The notes under the pieces were generated by a model. The model did no database searches, was not told the DNA's origin, and saw only the letters and a program-made list of their open reading frames with translations. 64,000 nucleotides of DNA. Source: Linnemannia schmuckeri (taxonomy: Eukaryota > Mortierellomycota > Mortierellomycetes > Mortierellales > Mortierellaceae). Within the stretch, counting starts at the first letter, position 1. Each line of letters begins with the position of its first letter. The stretch is taken from the NCBI GenBank assembly GCA_029449235.1, contig JANATG010000013.1, positions 124,001 to 188,000 of the forward strand, in the 5' to 3' direction. The position numbers and the translations under genes were made by a program. Shown in pieces: positions 35,978 to 47,259 of this stretch.

Positions 35978-37498
35978 ATGAATCAGGTCACCAAGTTTGA
36001 CGGGACCCATGAGGATCTCATCCACGACGTTGCCTTCAACTATTATGGCAACCGCCTTGGTAAAAACTTTTTTTACTTTAAGTAAAAAGATTTAAGGACG
36101 TTGAATAGTAGCTCAATGAGAAATGCTAATGTGCTTTTTTTCCCGTCTGTGATGGATTGTGGTGTGAATGTGAATATAGCGACGTGTTCATCGGACCAAA
36201 AGATCAAGATCTGGGACTACAACGAAGGAGAGGGTATCTGGGAGTCCAGCAATTCCTTTAAGGCAAGTCCATTTTCTCTATCCAACACCGTTCACTCTTT
36301 CTGGTTCAAGGTGAAAATATGTCTCAAGACGCACCTACTGACCTCTTTCATTTTTTGTATGGTCTAACAGGCACATTCGTGCGCGGTATTAAAGACGTCG
36401 TGGGCGCATCCAGAATACGGTCAGGTCCTAGCGTCGTGTTCCTTTGACCGCAGCGTTATTGTCTGGGAGGAGAGCTACCACGGTAATCAACTTTTTCTGG
36501 ATTCTGGACGTGGATCTTTTATTTTCAGCTTTCAGAAAACAATACCATTTAATGACACAACAATCTAACACTCGTTGTATTTTCTTACTTAGATGCGGTG
36601 AAGAAGTGGACCCCAGTTGCGACGTTGAGAGATGGCAATGGAACTGTACAGGATGTTGAATTCGCACCCAACCACCTGGGTCTTCGTCTGGTAAGGGAAA
36701 TCCCTGATCTCTGACACTATTGATCCGCGCACAATCAAATATACAGGAATTAATGCCTTTTTATATTTCTTCATTTTTTCTAGGCGATTGTGGCGGCAGA
36801 CGGGTTGGTCAAGATTTATGAGGCGATGGATGTGACGAGCTTGGCGCACTGGACTATGATCGACTCTTTCCCCGTCGGAGAGGGCCCTAGCAAGGACGAA
36901 GAAGGCAACCACTGCCTCTCTTGGTCAACCTCCAAATTCACCTCCCAAATGATGGTCGTTGGATGTGCAAAGGACCATGTGGCTAAGATCTTTCGCCAGG
37001 ACCATAACAACAAGTGGCAAGCCTGTGAGGTCTTGGGAGGTCATGGTGGAGTTGTTCATGATGTGAGTTGGGCACCCAACATGGGCAGGAGTTATAACCT
37101 GATTGCCACAGCTTGTAAGGATGGACATGTGAGGATATTCAAGTTGACGGATGATAGTCAGGGTGGTGCTCTGACAGGGGGTTGGTCGAGGAAGATGTTT
37201 AATGTCACCTGTATTGCGGACTTTGCGGACCACAATGCGGAAGTGTGGCGGGTTGAGTGGAATGTCACGGGTACCATCTTGTCCTCCTCTGGCGACGACG
37301 GCAAAGTCCGTCTCTGGAAAGGTATGCCTTTTACTTCTTGTTGCTTTGATGCCAGCCATGGTTCTGTGGTTGTTTTCCTGATTTACTGGGTGCTAACCAT
37401 TGTTGCACTCTTTGCTCTTATTAGCGACGTACACAGGAGACTGGAAGTGCATGAGTGTTGTCTCTGCAGAGGAAGGGCCCAATGCCTTTCAACGATAA
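35978..37498 (+). CDS. SEH1: SEH1 WD40 protein (nucleoporin / SEA-GATOR2 subunit)
   Basis: Six exons: 35978-36059, 36180-36262, 36371-36482, 36593-36690, 36784-37321 and 37425-37498, giving 328 residues. SEH1 is a beta-propeller shared by the Y-shaped nuclear-pore subcomplex and the SEA/GATOR2 complex acting on TORC1. The N-terminus HEDLIHDVAFNYYGNRLATC, the block SCSFDRSVIVWEE, and VWRVEWNVTGTILSSSGDDG are typical. Intron 2 starts with GC rather than GT: the reading frame requires AAG|gcaagt ... acag|GCACATTC, so this is a GC-AG intron. The last exon is short and ends soon after the final blade, as in the family. It lies just downstream of folliculin on the same strand. Confidence 0.94.
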
Positions 37499-38074
37499 AC
37501 TTTTGGTGCAAGGATAGTGGTGTCCACACGTTTTACATAGAATGAGGAGCACGATGAGAATGAAGGAATGAATGAAACGTTAATATAAGTCGTGAACAAT
37601 GAGACGATAGCTTCCTGTCCCTTCCGATGTGATGTCTATATATCCTGGCTCTCCTCCCACTCCCAGGCGTTTTGTTTGTGTTTGTTGGGTCCATGTCACC
37701 CTAATCCATATCCATACGAACAGATTAAGGTTGCTCCACACGGGCGATGAAAATTAAAGACGAGTCCTGAGTTGTGAGTCTGAGTGCGAGTGAAAGAAGA
37801 CATGAAAAAGAAAAAAAAGCCGTCCCTTGACCCATTCCACCGAGTCGCCTTTAAAAAAAAAATCGCTTCCGGGCTCCGACCAAAAAAAAAAGGGGAACAT
37901 CTTCTTTCTTGCATGGGTCTAGCACTGTCCTCTCTAATTTCCATTTTTTATTCGTTCGATCCACACGCTCACTTTCTTGTTCTTGGACCTTTTTCCCTCG
38001 TTCCTCTCCTTCTCTGTTTCCTTTTTTTCTTTTCTTTCTTTCCTTACTTCTCTTTCCTCTCCATTCCTTCACTC

Positions 38075-38173
<99 letters not shown>

Positions 38174-38200
38174 TCTCCACAGCACAACACATACACAAAG
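37499..38200. other. Intergenic and GCV1 leader
   Basis: 3' flank of SEH1, then a T/C-rich leader culminating in the CT repeat. No gene supported. Confidence 0.5.
38079..38170 (+). repeat. (CT)n microsatellite in GCV1 leader
   Basis: About 45 uninterrupted CT units ending roughly 30 bases before the GCV1 ATG. It generates meaningless Ser-Leu or Arg-Glu open frames on both strands. Confidence 0.95.
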
Positions 38201-40164
38201 ATGATGTCCGCACTCAAGTTCGCAAAGGCCCTCCCCGTCTCGACCTTTGCCCGCTCTGCCGCCCAGCGCGCCTACTCTGCCGCCGCCACCGGCGAGGTAA
38301 ACCAAACTTTTTTTTTTTCCTTTTCTCTGGCTTGTAATACTCTGACAAAGGAGTACGCGTGAAAGAGGGACAAAGTAAATTGATGGATGAATGCAGAACT
38401 GACAGGAATGTGGAATGAGTATGTTTTCAGTTCGTGCCATGGGAACGAATGGGGAAGCCTAAAAAATTACCACTCAGGAAAGGTGTTAAGAAAAGTGAAC
38501 AAGGGGACGAGCTCAATTTCCGTTATGGGAATTTATCAATATTTACAGGATTCGAACAACAAAAACAAAGAAGCACTCAACAAACAACGAAAACCCCTTG
38601 CCCAATTCACTAATTCCAATGCTTTTCTTTCCCTTGCAACATCTCACATGTGTCCTATCATTAACGGCAAATCGACACATGAAAAATAGGCATTGAAGAA
38701 GACTGTCCTCCACGATTACCACGTTGAGAACGGTGGAAAGATGGTTCCCTTTGCAGGATGGTCGATGCCCGTCCAGTACTCGAACCTCGGCGTCGGTGCC
38801 TCCCACAACTGGACTCGTAACAACGCCTCCGTCTTTGATGTCTCCCACATGTTGGCCACCAGGTACTTCTTCTCTTCTTTGCATTGTTCTTGTCGATAAT
38901 AGTTTTGATGTATGGATGGTGGAGCGGGAAGAAGTATGTGGTTGTTGTTGTAACTATTCCTCCGTATTCTCAACGGATCAATTGAAAAAAGAAAGGGGAA
39001 AGAACTTTAGCGGGAAAGCAAAATAAAAAGAATGAAAAAAAAAACCTGTCTCTTAACTAATCCCTTGTTCTCTCATTTTCTTCCTTCTTTTCACCTTTCA
39101 TCGCAACTACTTCCACAGAATCACCGGAAAGGACCGCGTCAAGTTCTACGAATCGATCACAGTCGCCGACATTGAGAACCTCCCCGTTGGCAGCTCAACT
39201 TTGTCCGTCTTCACCAACGAGAACGGCGGCATCATTGACGACACCATCATCTGCAAACACCAGGACTCGCTCTACGTCGTCTCGAACGCCGGCTGTGCCG
39301 ACAAGGATCTGGCCCATATCCGTGCTCACCTCAAGGCCTTCCAGAACAAGGGTGGCGATGTTGACTTGAAGATCATCGATGACCACCAGCTCATTGCTAT
39401 CCAGGGCCCCAAAGCTGCTGCTGTCATTGAGGAGTTGGTTGGAAAGAGCTTGCAGGATTTCCCTTTCATGGATGGTCGCTTCATGACCATCAAGGGTATT
39501 GAGTGCCATGTCGCTCGTTCCGGATACACCGGCGAGGACGGTTTCGAGGTAAGGAGGGGTATTCATCTAAGATGCGAGTAAGGTACTAAGTGTAGTAGAA
39601 TGGGTGGAAAATACGACACTAACGTCTCTCGCCCATGCTTTGACTTGCCAAAAGATCTCGGTCCCCAACTCGGATACGGTCGAGTTCACCAAGATGTTGA
39701 TCGCCGACCCTCGCGTGGAGCTCGCAGGATTGGGCGCCCGTGACAGTTTGAGATTGGAGGCCGGTTTGTGCCTGTACGGCAATGACCTTGACGAGACCAC
39801 CACTCCCGTCGAAGCCGGTCTGACCTGGACCATTGGCAAGCGCCGCCGTGCCGAGGGTGGATTCCTTGGAGCCGAGAAGATTCAGGACCAGCTCAAGAAC
39901 GGCGTCTCGCGTCGTCGTATTGGTCTTATCGTCCAGGGTGCCCCCGCCCGTGAGGGTGCCGCTATCTATGCCAACGGCGAACTTGTCGGAAAGGTGACTT
40001 CCGGATGCCCCTCCCCCTCGATCAAGAAGAACGTTGCGATGGGATATGTTAAGAATGGAGTCCACAAGTCTGGAACTGAGTTGGAGGTTGAGGTCCGTGG
40101 TCGCAAGCAGAAGGCTGTTGTTACCAAGATGCCTTTCGTCCCTGCCGGTTATCACAAGGTTTAA
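38201..40164 (+). CDS. GCV1: Mitochondrial aminomethyltransferase (glycine cleavage T protein)
   Basis: Four exons: 38201-38296, 38690-38862, 39119-39548 and 39655-40164, giving 402 residues. The T protein transfers the methylene group from aminomethylated H protein to tetrahydrofolate and releases ammonia. Exon 1 (MMSALKFAKALPVSTFARSA) is a clear mitochondrial presequence. The folate-binding aminomethyltransferase domain follows: VPFAGWSMPVQYS, NNASVFDVSHM, GGIIDDTIICKH, ARSGYTGEDGFE, and GLGARDSLRLEAGLCLYGND. The C-terminal barrel ends with GYHKV. The acceptor of intron 3 is AAAAG, less common than the TAG/CAG ends used elsewhere in this window. Confidence 0.97.
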
Positions 40165-40421
40165 ATAGGAGACGGTTTTTGAACTCCTCTTTTCACCTTT
40201 TGAATATTTTTTAACGACCATCTTTATCATTTCATTATTTTCGTTTAACAAAAAACATCCATGTACATTCAACATCTCTTTTTTTCGCGTTTTTGCCATA
40301 GAAAAAACTCTTTCAATAATATTATCTTCAACAGAACCAAATACACCTTTCTTTTGTATGCTAAATAAGCGATCCAAAATTAATAGTGAAAACACGAGGA
40401 TGAGGTGGAAAAATTCCACCC

Positions 40422-43400
40422 TTAGTAGATCTCGCTGCTGGTGGAGGAAGAGCTCACACAGGTCCCGAGGCCCAGGTCCCAAGACGCGGCGAGTCTCTCC
40501 CACATTTCCATATCCATGTCTGCCGAAGGCTGGGTCAGAGACTTTTGGTTGATGGGCTTGCGCTTGAAAATGGAGGGCGTTGGCGTCTCTGGAACGTTGG
40601 GGTTGTTGCACAGGGCACTTGCTTGCTGCTCAAAGTCATCATCGTCATTTTGCTGCCAGGCAAGCTCTTTCTTCTCAGGGCCTTCCTCCTCTTCCTCTGC
40701 ACTGTCCGAAAAAAAATAGCTTTCCGCGTAGCCACCCTCATACCCATCATCATCATCATTACCATAGCCATCCTCAACATCGCTCTCGTGCTCCTTCTCC
40801 AGCTCCTGCTCATACTTCACCTCCTGTTTCACAGTGCCATCCCTCTGAACCTTGGAAACGACTCTGCAACAATTCAAGAGATGGATACAAACCTCCCACA
40901 ACAGCAACCCATGGCGGTTATGGTAATAATAACGCCATGACTGGATGCAATACAGACACCAGCGGAAGCAAACGATCACCACAAAGAGGTGGATGAAGGA
41001 GACTGTAGGAAGCTTCCACCATTCACAGAGGATCGTTATCGCTACCGACGCGACCATCGGGATTACTATTAGGAAAAAATGTGGAGAAAAATTTTAATAA
41101 TTCGTCAAGACGGAACATGAAGTAAAAGGTCAGGGTAAGAAGCTACAGGAGCTACATAGACTTACGCACTGTTCGGAGACCGTGGATCAGGGTCAAAACT
41201 GCTACGACCACAAAAAACAGCAACACAAATCCCGATCCCATCCACGACAACATCAGCCCCCCTCCTCCTCCACGTCCTCCATTCGTTCCAGTCATAACGT
41301 TCTCACGCTCAAGAACATTCCTTGCAAAGGCCCAAGCCCCAAAAAGCGGCCTCACCTGGGCCAAAACATTCTCCTGGTCTTTCCAAAACCCCGCCACAAC
41401 TATATTTAACCTCTCGACATTCTCCCGCGACTCTCTCGCCATCTGCTCAATCTCTCCTACAGCCCCCTTCAACGCATCCGCAACATCAGTTCGGAATCCG
41501 GTCAAGGCAGTATCGTCATGGAAGGTGTCGAGCATTGTAGACCAAGCCGTGTGGGTCTGGGATTCGAGGGCGAGGAGGGATTGGAGGGTGGATTGGAGGA
41601 GTTCTTGTGCTGAGGCGTTGATTTTGTGGGTGCCGGCGGTGTGAAGGTCAAGGAGCGTGTTCGTTGATTCGAGAGAGAGGTATGTGAGGTTTTGGAGGTG
41701 GTGTTTTAGGGTGCTGGTTTGATTTGTGAGCGCGTGAAGTGCTTCGTTTGAGTGTAAGATCTTGATCTAAAAGTAGTAAAGTGTATAAAAGTAGAAAACC
41801 AAGGATGTGGACGTTAATAGAGTTTGGTTTGTATTTTAAAATTATGCGGTGGAAGGTAAGAGTGTTGGGTATTTAACGTACGATGGAGTCCTGGTTCAGA
41901 CGGTTAACTTCTTGTGTGCGTGAGAGACCGAGCTGCAGTGAGTCGTGCCATTGCTGCATCGATTGGGATACCGACGCCAGTGTCTATTCATGTAGCACAT
42001 AAAAGCAACAAAAAAAAGGGGGGAGGGGGAACGATAAACTCAATGCGTTCTTTTTTTTTCAAAGCAGACGCGAATAACAATGAAACGTAGGTTACCGAGT
42101 GAACAACATCCTGGTACTCTGCAAGGATCCGGGTGTTGACTTCTTGGGTCGTCGAGAGGGCTGCGCTTTGTTGAAGCGCGCCTCGTTCGATGGACTCGGT
42201 TAATCTCGAGACCTCTTCTGACACCGATCGCAACGAGTCTCTCAAAGCCCCCGTTGAGCTCTTTTTGATATAACAATAAAAAAACAAACACAAATGAGCC
42301 ATACATATATATTACCGAGGCTGGACGGGGATTGATTGATACATGTCCAGTTGCACGATTCAAAGTTAATAAGCACGATGCGAGACTATTACCAACATGG
42401 AGTTGACTTGGGTGGCGATGGTTGAATGGAGGTCCGAGAGTTCTTTGAGACGTTCGGTCTCGAGTCGGTTGGTCTCCTTCAAAATCCTCTGCTGCTCCTT
42501 TAGGAGCCTGATCTGATCCGAATGTGTCCTACTCAAGTTTCTCTGTAGACTTCTCAGTTCATCTGTCAAAGCCAAGTGGCAAGGCGAAGATATACACTGG
42601 TTAATTGTTTTTGACGACTACAGGAGTTCGATAGTATGGATAATGGAAAAAACGAAAAGGACGAGCATACGTCTTACCATGCTCGAGTGAATACCGGACA
42701 GCGAGGCACATCACCTTGACTTCGCGAAAGTATCCCGAATAAGAAGTCCACAACTGTGGCACACGACTCAGCGATCTAAAAAAATAAAATAAGGAACAGC
42801 AGACAATCAGACAATGTCCGTGCGCTAATTTCAACACTCGCAAGAAATCGAGCGTGCATAAAAAACTGTTGCGCAAGCATGCATGCAGGACTCTGACCCC
42901 TGACGCTTACTGAACACACCGCGAGATGTCGTTGGTGGTCGGCTGTTGATAAGGGCTGCTCTCTACAGAGGCGAGAAAGTGGCATTCCTGGGGGACAGGC
43001 ATATTTGCCGTTGCGATCTCGCATGCCGTCAGCCGTATTGCATCTAATCTCAAGGCGATTAACGACAGATACACAGTCAAAAAAAAAAGGTCAGAAAAAA
43101 TAGTTGGACATGGGCTTTGCCACCAGCTTTTGCAAAGCACTCAACAGGCTATTTTTACAGCGCGTTTTTTCATCCTCGTCGATATCGATGCTCTTGCAGC
43201 CCTGTCGCAGTGCCCGTGCTGCGTCCTTGAAGCAGTCTGGCTTGGAGTCATATGCCTTCAGTGCATCTACTCACAAGGAAAAGGCATAGAGGTTACCAGT
43301 ACTATATTACTTGTTTGGGTTTTCGCTAGACCATGTTAAAGGACAGTTCGAGAGAGTACCTGTTACGTGCTGGAGGGTGTACATCTCCTCGACCGAAACG

Positions 43401-43695
43401 ACATCGTCCCTAGTGAACAAGTCTTGTTTTATCTATGTATTGGTTAATTTCATCTCTGTCTGCATCGATTGTGCTTATTGATCGGGGGATTACTCTCTGT
43501 TTTGTTTGTAGTACCATGCGAGGTTTGATCCTTGTTGTCATGGATATCAGGCTTAGCATGTTGCTGCAGTCGCGGTGGTCGTTGTTGCTGTTGTTGTGAC
43601 CAAGAGAAGGCGGTTGAGAGTGTGGACAGAGTTGTCAATAGCAGAAGTAGTGTTGCGAGCAGATATATGATGCGGTGATATGGTTGTGTTCGCAT
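40422..43695 (-). CDS. KAR5: KAR5/GEX1/Brambleberry-type nuclear fusion protein
   Basis: Ten exons: 43695-43515, 43422-43360, 43266-43159, 43043-42911, 42775-42678, 42562-42393, 42260-42096, 41983-41882, 41766-41166 and 41065-40422, giving 754 residues. Exon 1 encodes a signal peptide (RIIYLLATLLLLLTTL). A Cys-rich luminal domain follows, with LTACEIATANMPVPQEC, SSPYQQPTTNDISRCVQSLS and PQLWTSYSGYFREVKVMC, the hallmark block of the Kar5/GEX1/Brambleberry family, needed for nuclear membrane fusion after mating. A long coiled coil comes next, then two hydrophobic regions (SGFVLLFFVVVAVLTLI and SFIHLFVVIVCF) and an acidic cytosolic tail. The exon 1/2 join is the least certain: the in-frame acceptor is a weak CAAG and two donors (after 43515 or 43494) would both keep phase. 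Confidence 0.85.
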
Positions 43696-43778
43696 CCTGT
43701 GTTTCCGTGTTTGTTGTTTTGATCGTGGGTTGAGTTAAGAATGGAAGACATGAGAAAAGGAAAAAGATTGTTTTTTTC

Positions 43779-43804
43779 TTAAAAAAAAAAAAAAAAAAAA
43801 AAAA
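43779..43804. repeat. Poly-A run between divergent genes
   Basis: About 26 A in the short divergent region separating KAR5 (-) and the BTB gene (+). Confidence 0.85.
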
Positions 43805-43961
43805 GGTGAATTTATTAGGTTTTTTTATTCGACTCTTCTATCGTTTACTCCGCTCCATCTTCGCTCGCGAAATAGATTTCACAAACCAACACACTACTTC
43901 CTCTCTCTCTCTCTCTCTTTGTACCAACTAGCCAAAGTTCTCTACATACATTCAACCGAAG

Positions 43962-45496
43962 ATGGCGTCAGATATCTGTTTCCTCCACTTTCGCATCCAC
44001 GACTCTACCCTCTCATCCACCTCAAACGCCTCCACAGCCAGTGACAGTAACAACAACACTAACGAAAACAACGATACCAACGACTCGTCAGCTCGACAGG
44101 GCTCAACCGGCGTCAAAACAGGGCTACAAGAGTGGCTCTGTCAGCTGTCGATCCTCGATGACAAGACGACTGTCCGTGGACTGCTGGGCCCCTTGGTCGC
44201 CCCTGAGCTCAAGAAGGTTGCTGTCTTGGCTTCATGTTGCACTCTCCAGGTCGCGACTGTGCCCCGAAAGACTCTGACTGCTGACGGTGCTAATAACACG
44301 CAAGGACAAGCGCAAGCTACAACGAGTGCACGAATTCTGTATGCCAAGACCATCCAGAGCGAGGATCTCTTCGGCCAGGGAGTCGAATGTATGTGGTTGC
44401 GATGATTTCATATGACCTGGGCTTGTGTGAAACCATCTGCGCTGATGATGGTTGATAATGGTGATGGTGATTGAATGTAGTCATTTATTCACTCACTCAC
44501 TACAGTTTAATCAATGTGTACAGATTATTTACATCCATACCCTTTCCTATTTGCCAATTAGTCTATGTAGACAGACTGGATGTGCTGGTGGATCGCCATT
44601 ACTATGAGTTCATACTCATCCTGTCATCGCTGCACATCAGGCTCCTCGGTCCTCCCGACGGACCCCAAGACACACACACCCTCGCCCTCTCCGAATCAGA
44701 CCCCGTCGCCCGCAACGTCGACCCCCTCGTCGAAATGATGACCCAGTTCCATCAACATATCCCAACCGCAGATGTCGAGTGTCGCTTCATCGACCGTAAC
44801 GGCCATGTCCGACTCTGTGTCCGAGCCCACCAGGCCATCCTCTCCATCTACCCAAGCTTCTCCGAAAAAATAGCCCAGGCCCAGTCAAACCCTTATCTCC
44901 GATCCAAGAACACGGTCGTCGTTCTTCAGATGCCCGTCGAGTCCTGTACTGCCTTCCAGCGGATGCTCGAGTTCATCTACTCGGGAAAACTGCCAATCGA
45001 GGCCTTTAACCCGAGGGACGACGAGCAGTGGAAGAAGGCGTTTGATCTGACCAAGGAGTACGGACTCGACAGAAGCCCCAACTCTATGCCCTGGGTGGAC
45101 TGGCATCTTCAGGAACTGAAGCAAGTCCTGACAGAGGAGAATGTGTTGGAGATTTACTTTGCGTGGGGGTACACGCACGAGAATGTGATGAGACTGTGTG
45201 TCGACCATGTGACTGAGCGACAGCATGTTCAGTATCAAGGAAGAGAGTTCAATTCGGTAGCCCTGGACATGATCAAGGGTCGGTTTATGGGCAAGCCGGG
45301 CTGTCGAGAGTTTCAGGATGCGTTTGTCACCAGAGGCTGGAGTGTCTATGCGAACCAGCAACAGCAACAACTGAACCAACGAGATCATACGATGAGGTCT
45401 CCCTCACTCCGTCCTCGACAGCAACCGATGCAGCATCAGCACCAACTTCAGCAACAGCAACGGCAACGTCAACAGCAGAGCCGCTTCCGACACTAA
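43962..45496 (+). CDS. BTB/POZ domain protein
   Basis: Two exons, 43962-44388 and 44562-45496, giving 453 residues. The first 190 residues have no family I recognise and contain a Ser/Asn/Thr-rich loop. The BTB/POZ fold lies at about residues 230-330: VECRFIDRNGHVRLCVRAHQ, AILSIYPSFSEKI and VESCTAFQRMLEFIYSGKLP are typical of BTB domains that receive an internal H-A-x-L-x-x-x-S/P-x-F motif. A BACK-like helical segment follows, then a Gln/Arg-rich tail. BTB proteins often serve as cullin-3 adaptors; this function is inferred only from the fold. A 17-base CT tract lies about 45 bases before the ATG. Start choice: first ATG of the open frame after that tract. Confidence 0.85.
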
Positions 45497-46871
45497 GGTC
45501 TCTTTTTTTTTTTTTTTTTGCTTGGTCGTATGGTGAGCTGTAAACTCGGCACACATACACCTTTCTATAGCTCCATCGCCTCTATTCTTCTTCCTTCTTC
45601 CTCCACCAACGCCCTCAAAAAGCACACCTTCTCAGCATATTCACAAAACCGACACCGAAAATGCAACCGACACCTACACCAATTAAACTTCACTCTCCCT
45701 CGCAACATCTCCTTGTGTAGCCATGAACAAAGACTATTCAGTTTGACCCGCCTTTTCGTACGAACTTGGTTTCATAGCTGTTCCTGGCTGTGTCAAAGGG
45801 AATGCCCAAAAGAGGAGCTTCAGCAACCATATGGGTAACGGATGTCAGAGACACGGAAAGGGGGAGAGAGGGGAAACGAAAGAGGACAGACAATAATGAC
45901 TGGGGTTGAGATGGGGTTTGGTGGGGAGAGAAGAAAGCGATGGCTGAGTATCTGTGTCTCCTTGTTTACATGTATTACAACAAACAACAAACAACCCCGG
46001 CATCTTAAATTGGGAGGAAGAGTGGAACAACGAAAAGAAGGTTGGTGGGCCTTTTTTCTGGTCCATTGTTCTTACGCGCATGGTCGATGTGTCCCACATT
46101 TGTTCAAGTGTCTGCTCAAAGTACTTGCTCCATTCGGATGCAATGACATGGTTAAGACCCTTTTTTTTTTTTTTTTTTTTTTGTATCCTGCGAAACTAAC
46201 TGCTGTAGATCAAGATGTAACTCTCTTTCACTGATAAGTCTAATTAGGCAAATGATCAAGCATTGACCATCACTCCAGTGATCATACGCAAAAGAAGGGA
46301 CAGAGATAAGATCCTTTTCGTGCCCTCTCACTCACAATTTTTTTTTTTTTTTTTTTTTTTTTTCGATGGCCTTGTCATCACACCTTACTTCTTTTATTAC
46401 TTTCTATTTCCTCCACTTTTCTTTTGTCTCCTTTCTTCTCTCTGTTTGTTTTTCTTCCGACATTAATCTCAATTCTCTTTTTGTTTGTTTGTCTGCTTGT
46501 TACTCGACCTTCTAAAAAGGGCTGATTGAATCGAACGACCATACTTGGTTCTCTTTCCTCCCTTCTCTCTTTCCTTCTCGTATCTCTTCTTCAGTATAAC
46601 AAGAAAAGAGTCGAGGGAAATAAGAAACATACAGCCTTTCTCTTAAAAGACTTTAGGAAGAATGAACAAACCTTCAATGGGAAACGACACCAGTCGAAGA
46701 GAGACAAGCAACCGCCAATTACTAGTGTGGCGTAAGGAGGGCAGTGTGTGCGAAGGAGTAGGAGACTGAGAGAAGGTGTAAGGGATAGTGTCTCATCCAC
46801 AACAAGGAACACCATCATTGTCTCCATGGATGAAGAGGGGTATGTGGACTGGCAGACAGGAACAGAAAAAA

Positions 46872-46911
<40 letters not shown>

Positions 46912-47259
46912 AGAGACATTTGGGAGTGATTTGTTTCAGTGATGAAGATAATTTTCCTCTATAAATCCTTACTCTTGTTTCTTTTCATCATCAGCATCTT
47001 TAACCAAACATACAACTCCTCCTTTGTCTCCTTTCCTTCCTTCCTTCCTTCCTTCCCTTCCCTTCCCTTCCCTTCCCTTCCCTTCCCTTCCCTTCCCTTC
47101 CCTTCCCTTCCCTTCCCTTCCCTTCCCTTCCCTTCCCTTCCCTTCCCTTCCCTTCCCTTCCCTTCCCTTCCCTTCCCTTCCCTTCCCTTTCCTTCCTCCG
47201 TCGCTCACTCTCTTTCCTTCTCTCTCTGTTACACCCCACATACACACACAACAACAAAA
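45497..47259. other. Intergenic with several homopolymer runs
   Basis: It holds poly-T runs at about 46160-46181 and 46339-46362, a poly-A run at about 46872-46908 and the pentanucleotide array preceding the hexokinase-like gene. No coding sequence was recognised. The homopolymers may be old retroposed tails but no target duplications were found. Confidence 0.5.
47045..47190 (+). repeat. (CCCTT)n pentanucleotide array
   Basis: Roughly 28 near-perfect copies of a 5-bp CCCTT unit just upstream of the hexokinase-like gene. The long Leu-Pro-Phe-Pro open frames over it are artefacts of the repeat. Confidence 0.95.

Noticed and set aside
37784..38440. Long open frames across the CT repeat on both strands
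   Set aside because: Ser-Leu and Arg-Glu strings are produced by the dinucleotide repeat; the real gene starts at 38201.
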